Positions 6,894 through 12,156 of a DNA stretch of 12,156 bases are shown piece after piece. The translations under genes and the position numbers were made by a program. The stretch's first letter is position 1. Every line of letters starts with the position of its first letter. The stretch is from JBBTWO01 sp038062745. GTDB lineage: Bacteria; Patescibacteriota; Microgenomatia; UBA8517. The notes under the pieces were generated by a model. That model had not been told where the DNA came from, ran no database searches, and worked only from the letters and a program-made list of their open reading frames with translations. The stretch spans positions 1 to 12,156 of the forward strand of contig JBBTWO010000072.1 in NCBI GenBank assembly GCA_038062745.1, in the 5' to 3' direction.

Positions 6894-8870
6894 ATGAAGT
6901 TTGTTAAAGATATTTCCGAGTATAGTTCAAAATCAGAGAGAATTGAAGGCTGGAGACCTTTAACTACTGCTGGTCTAAATATTCCAAATCCTGTTAAAGT
7001 TGTTACCCACGAAGGGTTTTTATTTTTCAAAGAAAATGGAGTTATGGGAGAGCTTAAAGAAGAAGTTTTGAATGCTTACAGAGAAATAGGCGAAAGAAAT
7101 CCTGGCCGTGGAGTTTATGCAGGCCGTGGTTACTATGTCCCAAATCTTCAATCTCCTCCTGGTCCAAGATCAGCTTCTGTCAGAAGTGAATCAGTAATTT
7201 TAGAGGAGGTTCAAAAATTGTTTGAATTTGCAATCAATAGTAAATTTGATATTCCAGGAGCAGAAATAAATTTAATCATGCATCCATTTATAAATCCTGT
7301 TCTTCCCATGTCTGGAGGTTGTATTACTCCTTCTGGAAGACATAAAGACGAGTTGATAGTTGAAGCAATCTATGGAAATGACGAAGGAGTGCAGAGCTTT
7401 TATCACGATACTTTTTATGTTGACGTAAATAAAATGGTAATCCTCAAAAAAGATATTCAAAAGAAGCCAGAGTGCCTTCAAGCAACGGAAGATTTCAAGT
7501 ACGAAACCGTCAAAGTGCCGGCAAAATATCAAGAAGAACAATGTATTAGTGACTTCACTGTTTTAACAGTTGCTAGAGAATTTAAGAAAGTTTTAGACAA
7601 ATACGGACCAAAAAGAGTCGAATTTGCTGTTCAAGAAGACGGAGTTTTCTTTAGAGACTGTACCCCATTTGAATTTCCAAAAGAAGATAAATCAACATTT
7701 ATAGAAACCAAAGGCACTGTATTGAGAGTTAGTTCTGTTACTGATTTAGCTAAGTTAAACAAAAATGGCCATGTGGTTTTTATTGACCCAAGTGTTATAC
7801 AAAAAAGAAATATGGATCTTTTAACCTCAATTGCACTTAGTGTTGAAAAGAAAATTATAGTGTTGTATCCAGGAACAGCTACAACAGCACACGCAGTCAC
7901 AATCCTTCGAGAAAAAGGCCATCATGTTGTTTATGTCGGAAATCAAACTTTCAAAACCGGAGAGAAAGTTTTTGTTTCCCAAAAAGGTGGAGAGTTAGTA
8001 GTCGAAAAGTTGGAAGATTCTATTTATGTTATTTCCGAAGAAAATTTTAAGGCAACAAGAAATAATATGATTGGTGGAAAATCAGCAAGGATTATAGAAC
8101 TTCAAAATAAAGGTTTCAAAGTTCCACGATATTTTATAATCACAACTGACACTTTTGAGGCTTTTATTGAAGATAATAATTTAGAAGACGAAATCGAATT
8201 ACTCTCCAGAGAGAAGAATAGAGACAAAGTAGGATCACTTGCCCAAAAATTGAGAGGAAAGGTACTCGATGGAAAGGTAAGCAGAGAAGTAGAAGACAGT
8301 GTCTTGCAAGCATTTAACAAACTTCACTCTAATGAAGTCGCTGTAAGATCTTCAGCAAATGTTGAAGACAGTAAAACTGCTTCATTTGCAGGTCAGTTTG
8401 AAACATTCTTGGCCGTAACCAAGGATAATCTTATTGAAGCTGTTAAAAAGTGCTGGGCATCAAGTTATGGAGATTCTGTTATTGCATATGCTTCCTCACA
8501 CGGTGTTCCAACTTCTTCAATTAAAATGGCGGTTTTAGTAATGGAAATGTTGCAACCCAAAAGCGCTGGAGTGATATTCACTAAAGATGTTTTGGATAAC
8601 GACACAAATAAAATTATTGTAGAAGCTGCTGAAGGACTAGGAGAACAAGTTGTTGATGGAACCGTAGAACCAAATAGGCTTGTTTTGGATAAGACATCGG
8701 GAGAGATTCTTACTAGAAGTGGTAATGGAGTTTTGTCAGAAGAAAATATAAAAGAGCTGTTTGTCCAATCTCTAAAAATAGAAAAATTATATAAGTCCTC
8801 TCAGGATATTGAATTTGCTTTTACTAAAGAGGGGCTATTTATTCTTCAGACCAGGCCAATTACTGTCTGA
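6894..8870 (+). CDS. PEP synthase/PPDK-like protein with rearranged domains
   Basis: This 658-aa protein belongs to the PEP synthase / pyruvate phosphate dikinase group, but its domain order is unusual. Residues 385-658 form a complete PPDK_N ATP-grasp domain, with GGK at 394-396, VRSSANVEDS at 484-493, IIVEA with Glu577, IEFA at 639-642 and a closing LQTRPITV. Residues 290-375 resemble the phospho-histidine swivel domain: TAHAVTILRE aligns with the canonical TSHAAIVARE and keeps the His as His333. Residues about 90-260 look like a degenerate second ATP-grasp half (SVRSES 95-100, DELIVEAIYG 152-161, VEFA 242-245). The C-terminal TIM barrel that binds PEP and pyruvate is absent, so it is not a normal PEP synthase. 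An ATP-driven phospho-His transfer to an unknown acceptor, as in rifampin phosphotransferase, is a plausible inference. TGA ends the gene. Confidence 0.85.
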   Translation: MKFVKDISEYSSKSERIEGWRPLTTAGLNIPNPVKVVTHEGFLFFKENGVMGELKEEVLNAYREIGERNPGRGVYAGRGYYVPNLQSPPGPRSASVRSESVILEEVQKLFEFAINSKFDIPGAEINLIMHPFINPVLPMSGGCITPSGRHKDELIVEAIYGNDEGVQSFYHDTFYVDVNKMVILKKDIQKKPECLQATEDFKYETVKVPAKYQEEQCISDFTVLTVAREFKKVLDKYGPKRVEFAVQEDGVFFRDCTPFEFPKEDKSTFIETKGTVLRVSSVTDLAKLNKNGHVVFIDPSVIQKRNMDLLTSIALSVEKKIIVLYPGTATTAHAVTILREKGHHVVYVGNQTFKTGEKVFVSQKGGELVVEKLEDSIYVISEENFKATRNNMIGGKSARIIELQNKGFKVPRYFIITTDTFEAFIEDNNLEDEIELLSREKNRDKVGSLAQKLRGKVLDGKVSREVEDSVLQAFNKLHSNEVAVRSSANVEDSKTASFAGQFETFLAVTKDNLIEAVKKCWASSYGDSVIAYASSHGVPTSSIKMAVLVMEMLQPKSAGVIFTKDVLDNDTNKIIVEAAEGLGEQVVDGTVEPNRLVLDKTSGEILTRSGNGVLSEENIKELFVQSLKIEKLYKSSQDIEFAFTKEGLFILQTRPITV

Positions 8871-8888
8871 TATCCTCTTAAAGCATGT

Positions 8889-8900
8889 TAAAATAAGCTA
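8889..8900 (+). promoter_or_regulatory. -10 box for a leaderless pth mRNA
   Basis: TAAAAT at 8889-8894 ends 5 bases before the pth ATG at 8900, within the 29-base gap after the PPDK-like gene. No Shine-Dalgarno sequence is present and no clear -35 is seen. The pth-hypothetical-CAP trio would be transcribed from here. Confidence 0.5.
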
Positions 8901-9427
8901 TGTATTTAATTGTAGGTTTGGGAAACCCTGGTAAAGAATATGAAAAAACTCGACACAATGCAGGGTTTATGTTTTTGGATAAACTTGCAAAAAAGCTTAA
9001 TCTTGAATTTAAGCCAGATAAATACTTAAAAAGTGACGTAATAGTTGTGACTAATAAATTTATTTTGGCTAAACCAACAACCTTCATGAATGAATCGGGT
9101 ACTGCTGTTGCACTTCTATCTAAAAAATTTGGTTTTAAACTCGAAGAGATCCATGTTGTGCATGATGACTTAGATATTGCTTTGGGGCTTTATAAAGTTC
9201 AGCAAGGAGTAGGACCTAAAGTGCACAATGGTGTCAACGATATTGAAGAAAAATTAAAAACCACTGACTTTTGGAGAATTAGAATTGGTGTTGATAACAG
9301 AGATGCTGTAAACAGAATTCCTGGAGAAGCCTATGTCTTACAAAACTTTAATACTGATGAATTGAAAATAATAGACACTGTTCTTGAGAAACAAACTGAA
9401 GAACTGCAGACCCATTTTTCAAAATGA
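8900..9427 (+). CDS. pth: Peptidyl-tRNA hydrolase
   Basis: This enzyme cleaves peptidyl-tRNAs that drop off stalled ribosomes, freeing tRNA for reuse in the cytoplasm. The 175-aa length is slightly short but normal for bacterial Pth. The N-terminal GLGNPG (6-11) holds Asn9. RHNAG (18-22) holds the catalytic His19. KPTTFMNESG keeps the Asn of the substrate cleft, and HDDLD supplies the active-site Asp. The usual GGHNG loop is reduced to KVHNG, keeping His-Asn-Gly but losing both leading glycines. The start follows a -10 box directly. The stop TGA overlaps the next gene's ATG (ATGA at 9424-9427), so the two are translationally coupled. Confidence 0.96.
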   Translation: MYLIVGLGNPGKEYEKTRHNAGFMFLDKLAKKLNLEFKPDKYLKSDVIVVTNKFILAKPTTFMNESGTAVALLSKKFGFKLEEIHVVHDDLDIALGLYKVQQGVGPKVHNGVNDIEEKLKTTDFWRIRIGVDNRDAVNRIPGEAYVLQNFNTDELKIIDTVLEKQTEELQTHFSK

Positions 9428-9774
9428 CAAATTTTTCAACCATTTCTGATCTACTTAATAGATTTCAAGTTGATATTGGTAAAGATAAATACATATCTGT
9501 TGAGTTTCAAAAATATGGCTATGATTTAGCCCAAGAATTGGGAGATGGGGAGCATGTGTCGCTGTACATTAAATTGGCAAAAATAACCCCCAGAGGTCAT
9601 TTAGAAACAGCCAGAAGCTTTGTTAAAGATGCCAATAATGTTAAAAGCAAACCCAAATTATTCATGTGGAAGCTCGCTGATTTGAAAAAGAAGCGAGCGA
9701 ACACACAAGAGGAGCGCAGCGAAGCGAGAACTCTTATGGGGAAGAATCCTGCAAAGCAGGATCAAAAGATATGA
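9424..9774 (+). CDS. Small conserved-looking hypothetical protein
   Basis: A 116-aa soluble, basic protein with no enzyme motif that I recognise. The central part (about 24-92), with FQKYGYDLAQELGD and ITPRGHLETARSFVKDANN, resembles small hypothetical proteins I associate with Patescibacteria genomes. That is recall, not a search. The last 25 residues are of different composition (RAN, EERSEAR, GKNPAKQ) and are encoded by a GC-rich, repeat-bearing stretch. This suggests the original protein ended near residue 92 and was extended by inserted sequence. It is linked by ATGA overlaps to pth upstream (9424-9427) and the CAP-domain gene downstream (9771-9774), and is expected to be co-translated with both. 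Confidence 0.8.
   Translation: MTNFSTISDLLNRFQVDIGKDKYISVEFQKYGYDLAQELGDGEHVSLYIKLAKITPRGHLETARSFVKDANNVKSKPKLFMWKLADLKKKRANTQEERSEARTLMGKNPAKQDQKI
9672..9733 (+). repeat. GC-rich AGCGA repeat cluster inside the gene end
   Basis: AGCGA occurs at 9692, 9696, 9718 and 9723, within a stretch clearly richer in G and C than the surrounding DNA. AGCGAG at 9692-9697 is complementary to CTCGCT at 9673-9678, and AAGAG (9707-9711) to CTCTT (9731-9735), so two small hairpins can form. The stretch encodes only the non-conserved tail of the hypothetical protein. Similar GAGCGCAGCGAAGC-type dispersed repeats occur in many bacterial genomes. Confidence 0.55.
9746..9762 (+). promoter_or_regulatory. Hairpin covering the Shine-Dalgarno of the CAP-domain gene
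   Basis: ATCCTGC (9746-9752) and GCAGGAT (9756-9762) form a perfect 7-bp stem around AAA. The 3' arm contains AGGA (9758-9761), the only Shine-Dalgarno-like sequence before the ATG at 9771, with 9 bases between. Translation of the upstream gene would open the stem and expose it. This fits the ATGA overlap and implies that the CAP gene is translated mainly by ribosomes arriving from upstream. No T-run follows, so it is not a terminator. Confidence 0.55.
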
Positions 9775-10742
9775 ATATCATTAATGGTAATTGGATTGAT
9801 TTAATTATTATTTTAGTATTTATCTACTTTGCTTCTGAAGCATGGAGACATGGCCTTTGGGTGATTCTGGCAGAATTTGCTTCGTTCTTGGGATCATTAT
9901 TGATTGCTTTGCGTGGCTATAAGTTTATGTCGATGATATTGGTGGCAAACTTTAATCTTCCCAACTCAATTGCCAACGCTTTAGGTTTTTTGCTCACAGC
10001 AGTTGTCTCGGAAGTGGTTTTGGGATATGTATTTGCCTATTTGGTTGGTAAACTTCCTCAAAAAATTAGGAAAGCAAAATACAATAAAGCTTTGGCAGTT
10101 CTGCCGGCTGTTGGCCAAGGAATAATCTTGGTAGCCTTTGTATTAACCATTCTCATAGGCATGCCCATCAAGGGGGAAATAAAAGAAAATATTGCCCAAT
10201 CAAAAATTGGTGGATATTTAGTTAAGAAAACTTCGATAGCAGATAGTAGTATCAACGATGTCTTTGGAGGAGTAATAAACGACTCTCTTACTTATTTGAC
10301 TGTAAAACCCGACAGCGGTGAAACACTTAAACTCAATGTTCCAAAACGCACATTAACGATAGATGCTACTTCTGAAAGGCAGATGTTTATTCTCGTTAAC
10401 AAAGAAAGAAAAGACAAGGACGTGTCTGAACTTGTTTGGTCTGACGCTGCCTCTTTGGTTGCTAGGGATCATGCAAAAGACATGTGGGAAAGACAATACT
10501 TTAGCCATTACTCACCAGAAGGGGGAGATGTTGGAGATAGATTGCAAAAACAAAAAGCAAAATACTATGTGGCTGGAGAAAATCTGGCTCTTGCCCCAAC
10601 ACTGGCAATGGCTCACACTGGGCTCATGAATTCAGAAGGTCATCGTGCCAACATCCTGGAGCCAAGATTCAAAAGAATGGGAATTGGTGTAATAGACAAT
10701 GGTTATTATGGAAAAATATTTGTTCAGGTGTTTACCGACTAG
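9771..10742 (+). CDS. CvpA-like membrane region fused to a CAP/SCP domain
   Basis: This 323-aa protein joins two modules. Residues about 8-135 contain four hydrophobic segments arranged as in the CvpA (colicin V production) family. Residues about 205-323 form a CAP/SCP (YkwD-like, PR-1 superfamily) domain that should sit outside the membrane. The CAP signature is complete: HAKDM with His234, FSHYSPEG with His246, GENLA with Glu270, and GHRANIL with His291, ending in VQVFTD. The usual Trp before the SxGH motif is Leu. A linker (about 140-205) separates the modules. CvpA-CAP fusions occur in other bacteria; bacterial CAP proteins are secreted or envelope proteins whose activity is mostly unsettled. 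Translation is coupled to the upstream gene through ATGA at 9771-9774. Confidence 0.9.
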   Translation: MNIINGNWIDLIIILVFIYFASEAWRHGLWVILAEFASFLGSLLIALRGYKFMSMILVANFNLPNSIANALGFLLTAVVSEVVLGYVFAYLVGKLPQKIRKAKYNKALAVLPAVGQGIILVAFVLTILIGMPIKGEIKENIAQSKIGGYLVKKTSIADSSINDVFGGVINDSLTYLTVKPDSGETLKLNVPKRTLTIDATSERQMFILVNKERKDKDVSELVWSDAASLVARDHAKDMWERQYFSHYSPEGGDVGDRLQKQKAKYYVAGENLALAPTLAMAHTGLMNSEGHRANILEPRFKRMGIGVIDNGYYGKIFVQVFTD

Positions 10743-10758
10743 CCAAATAATGTAGAAT
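10731..10758 (+). promoter_or_regulatory. Promoter for a leaderless YdjM-like gene
   Basis: TTTACC at 10731-10736 and TAGAAT at 10753-10758 are 16 bases apart. The -10 ends 7 bases before the GTG start at 10766, so the mRNA would begin at the start codon. The -35 overlaps the end of the CAP gene. Confidence 0.5.
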
Positions 10759-10765
10759 AAAATAA

Positions 10766-11338
10766 GTGAAAAAAGAAATCCTGACTCACTGTTTATATCT
10801 TCTTTTAATGTCTGTAATTGTTATTCTGGTAAAAAGATATTTCTTGCCATTTAATATCCAAAGCGCCTTAAACATTGGTTTGTTTTTATTGGGAGGATTA
10901 ATTGGAACTGTTTTGCCTGACATCGATCATGTTATTTACATCTATTTACTTCATCCGCAAGAACTGACCAGCCAAAGAATAAATTATGTCTTAGCGAACC
11001 AAACACAGCCAGTTAAACAAAGAGTTTGGCATGTATTTGAATTAATGGCAGCAACCAGGCAGGAGAGAAAAGGACTGATCTTTCATACTGCTTACTTTCA
11101 AATAATTTTTTGGGTGTTGGCATTTTTGGTAGTAAGTTCATCTGGAAGCATTTTGGGGAGGGGGTTGGTTTTGGCCTTTTCACTCCACTTAATAGTTGAT
11201 CAGTTTTTAGATCTGATGAAACTTGAGAATTTGGATAATTGGTTCAGACAGCTAAATATCCAACTGGAGAAAGAAAAATACCTGTTTTTTTGGCTAGGAA
11301 ACGTTTCAATTTTACTTTTATTTAGTTTTGTACTATAA
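10766..11338 (+). CDS. YdjM/DUF457-like integral membrane protein
   Basis: A 190-aa membrane protein with about four hydrophobic segments (8-24, 34-60, 108-145 and 172-190). It carries LPDIDH at 50-55, FHTA with His107, and HLIVD at 141-145 (His141, Asp145). This spaced set of Asp and His residues near membrane segments recalls the YdjM/DUF457 family of predicted membrane-bound metal-dependent hydrolases. Overall identity is not obvious, so the assignment is by motif only. It starts with GTG directly after a -10 box. It is separate from the coupled trio upstream and ends 7 bases before the flavin split-barrel gene's ATG. Its substrate is unknown. Confidence 0.65.
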   Translation: MKKEILTHCLYLLLMSVIVILVKRYFLPFNIQSALNIGLFLLGGLIGTVLPDIDHVIYIYLLHPQELTSQRINYVLANQTQPVKQRVWHVFELMAATRQERKGLIFHTAYFQIIFWVLAFLVVSSSGSILGRGLVLAFSLHLIVDQFLDLMKLENLDNWFRQLNIQLEKEKYLFFWLGNVSILLLFSFVL

Positions 11339-11339
11339 A
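11311..11339 (+). promoter_or_regulatory. Promoter for the flavin split-barrel gene
   Basis: TTTACT at 11311-11316 and TATAAA at 11334-11339 are 17 bases apart. The -10 overlaps the stop codon of the preceding gene and ends 6 bases before the ATG at 11346, again predicting a leaderless mRNA. Confidence 0.5.
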
Positions 11340-11345
11340 GTGAGT

Positions 11346-11777
11346 ATGGAGCAAAAAATATTAGATTTTTTAAATAAAGAAAGGGTTTGCAGTCTGACAA
11401 CTCTTTTACTAGATGGTTCGCCCCATGCCGCTGCCATGCACTTTTCTCATCTTGGTCAACCTTTGGAAATATATTTCTCAACAGAAAATACCAGTAGAAA
11501 ATGCCAGGGCTTATTAAGTGGCCAAGAGGTTAAGGCTTCTGTAGTTTTGGGTTTTACAGAAGAGGAATTCAAAACAATGCAACTGGAAGGGGTAATTAAA
11601 ATTGTTTCTGACAAAGCGGATTTGGAAAAAATAAAACCAGATTATTATCTTAAGAATCCTCATTCAAAAAAATATGAAAATGAACCTGAAACTGTATTTT
11701 TGAAATTTACTCCTACTTGGTGGAGATATTCAGACTATAAGACTAGCCCGATGACAATCATTTCCTCTTTGGATTAA
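11346..11777 (+). CDS. Pyridoxamine-phosphate-oxidase-like flavin split-barrel protein
   Basis: A 143-aa protein of the PNPOx-like FMN-binding split-barrel superfamily. The N-terminal MEQKILDFLNKERVCSLTTL, then DGSPHAAAMHF and the strand EIYFSTENTSRK, follow the usual pattern: a short helix, then barrel strands that bind FMN or a related cofactor such as F420 or heme. The central region (about 65-95, ASVVLGFTEEEFKTMQLEG) matches the family core, and WWRYSDYK near the C-terminus is typical. The family includes oxidases, reductases and general stress proteins, so the reaction cannot be named. I chose the ATG at 11346, after a -10 box. In-frame TTG (11328) and GTG (11340) codons lie upstream, but the first is inside the preceding gene and neither has a Shine-Dalgarno. 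Confidence 0.82.
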   Translation: MEQKILDFLNKERVCSLTTLLLDGSPHAAAMHFSHLGQPLEIYFSTENTSRKCQGLLSGQEVKASVVLGFTEEEFKTMQLEGVIKIVSDKADLEKIKPDYYLKNPHSKKYENEPETVFLKFTPTWWRYSDYKTSPMTIISSLD

Positions 11778-11821
11778 CTTTACTTCTTGACAAAAGTAAA
11801 GTGATTTGATATAAGTAAAGT
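11777..11821 (+). promoter_or_regulatory. Antitoxin promoter with a triple AAGTAAAGT operator
   Basis: TTGACA (11787-11792) and TATAAG (11810-11815) are 17 bases apart, the best promoter match in the window. Three copies of a 9-base element surround it: inverted at 11777-11785, and direct at 11794-11802 and 11813-11821. The first two form an inverted repeat flanking the -35, and the third overlaps the end of the -10 and the start point. The arrangement suits repression by the AbrB-type antitoxin encoded immediately downstream, as in other toxin-antitoxin operons. Transcription would start at or next to the ATG at 11822. Confidence 0.72.
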
Positions 11822-12082
11822 ATGAAAGTTGTAACAATCTCATCTAAGAGGCAAATAACTTTGCCAAAAAGTTTTATGGAAGTCCTAGGTTTAGAACCAA
11901 ATGACCAGGCTATCATTAGACATGAAAACAGAAAGATTATTTTTGAGCCAATGGAGAAGTCAATTGTTGAGCAAACAGCAGGGAGTTTGTATGGATATAT
12001 TCATCCTTCGAAAAGGGGTGCTAGTATTGAAACAATAATGAAAGTGGCAAACAAGGCTAAAGCAAAATATGCTGCTTCTTAA
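11822..12082 (+). CDS. AbrB/MazE-type antitoxin
   Basis: An 86-aa protein whose first 45 residues form a SpoVT/AbrB swapped-hairpin DNA-binding domain. ISSKRQITLPKSFMEVLGLE (6-25) is the family signature and is followed by a strand pair ending in IIFEPM. The C-terminal half (about 46-86) is charged and helical, as expected for a toxin-binding tail. It is followed after three bases by the start of a PIN-domain gene, so I read the pair as a VapBC-like toxin-antitoxin module. In such modules the antitoxin binds and blocks the RNase and represses its own promoter. Three copies of a 9-base element around the promoter fit that role. The ATG at 11822 lies 6 bases after the -10 box. Confidence 0.9.
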   Translation: MKVVTISSKRQITLPKSFMEVLGLEPNDQAIIRHENRKIIFEPMEKSIVEQTAGSLYGYIHPSKRGASIETIMKVANKAKAKYAAS

Positions 12083-12085
12083 AAA

Positions 12086-12156
12086 ATGAAACAGGTCATT
12101 CTAGACTCCAACATTTTGATTAGGTATTTAACTAAAGATGTTAAGTCTCAGTATGT
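12086..12156 (+). CDS. PIN-domain toxin, VapC-like (partial, runs off the window)
   Basis: Only 23 codons are present. They read MKQVILDSNILIRYLTKD and on, which matches the first strand and helix of PIN-domain ribonucleases. Asp7 is the first of the acidic residues that bind the catalytic metal, and the following SNILIRYL matches the conserved (T/S)NxL(I/V)RYL pattern. VapC toxins cleave RNA, often tRNA or rRNA, when released from their antitoxin. The ATG lies three bases after the antitoxin stop, with no separate Shine-Dalgarno, so translation is probably coupled. The other active-site acids lie beyond the window and cannot be checked. Confidence 0.85.
   Translation, partial: MKQVILDSNILIRYLTKDVKSQY

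Noticed and set aside
6894..9427. TGA recoded as glycine (Gracilibacteria-type code)
   Set aside because: TGA directly follows the family-typical C-terminus TRPITV of the PPDK-like protein and ends pth at a normal length, so it is a stop here.
11328..11345. Upstream TTG or GTG starts for the flavin split-barrel protein
   Set aside because: The TTG lies inside the preceding gene, and the first residues before the ATG do not extend the family fold; the -10 box points to the ATG at 11346.
11777..11802. An intrinsic terminator after the flavin split-barrel gene
   Set aside because: The 9-bp stem is AT-rich, its loop is a TTGACA -35 box, and no T-run follows; a third copy of the same arm downstream fits an operator better.
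1..12156. A CRISPR array, transposase or phage structural gene
   Set aside because: No regularly spaced repeats, no transposase or integrase motifs and no phage proteins were seen on either strand.

Overview
The window is AT-rich, densely packed bacterial DNA with every confident gene on the + strand. It most resembles a Patescibacteria (Candidate Phyla Radiation) genome, perhaps of the Microgenomates group. This is inferred from the gene mix: an archaeal-type ATP-dependent DNA ligase, a PEP-synthase-like protein with rearranged domains, a Tic20/DUF4870-like mini membrane protein, a small lineage-type hypothetical next to pth, and a CvpA-CAP fusion. TGA ends several clear genes, so the TGA=Gly code of Gracilibacteria/Absconditabacteria does not apply. 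No rRNA gene is present, so placement below bacteria is tentative.

Region 1 (1-2250) looks like accessory DNA. The tail of an unknown gene overlaps a 708-aa radical SAM enzyme fused to a C-terminal histidine-phosphatase domain. About 20 bases after its stop lies the T-arm and 3' acceptor strand of a tRNA on the minus strand with no body attached, which suggests an old recombination or integration junction.

Region 2 (2275-6330) holds an ATP-dependent DNA ligase, then two overlapping transporter genes: an Nramp-like carrier without the canonical metal-site residues, and a YrbG-type cation/Ca2+ exchanger. Region 3 (6331-6793) is a small membrane protein with a duplicated ribosome-binding segment and a strong terminator.

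Region 4 (6840-8870) is a PPDK/PEP-synthase-like protein with order degenerate ATP-grasp, phospho-His swivel, full ATP-grasp, and no PEP/pyruvate barrel. A hairpin fills its leader. Region 5 (8900-10742) is a coupled trio: peptidyl-tRNA hydrolase, a small hypothetical, and a membrane-anchored CAP-domain protein. They are joined by ATGA overlaps, one carrying a hairpin that covers the Shine-Dalgarno sequence.

Region 6 (10766-12156) holds a YdjM-like membrane protein, a flavin split-barrel protein, and an AbrB-type antitoxin with the start of a PIN-domain toxin. The antitoxin promoter is a near-consensus TTGACA-17-TATAAG wrapped in three copies of AAGTAAAGT, a likely autoregulatory operator.

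A recurring feature is a -10-like hexamer 5-8 bases before the start codon of six genes that lack a Shine-Dalgarno sequence, which suggests widespread leaderless mRNAs. Genes inside coupled units use Shine-Dalgarno sequences or stop-start overlaps instead. The strongest candidates for something undescribed are the radical SAM-phosphatase fusion and the rearranged PPDK-like phosphotransferase.
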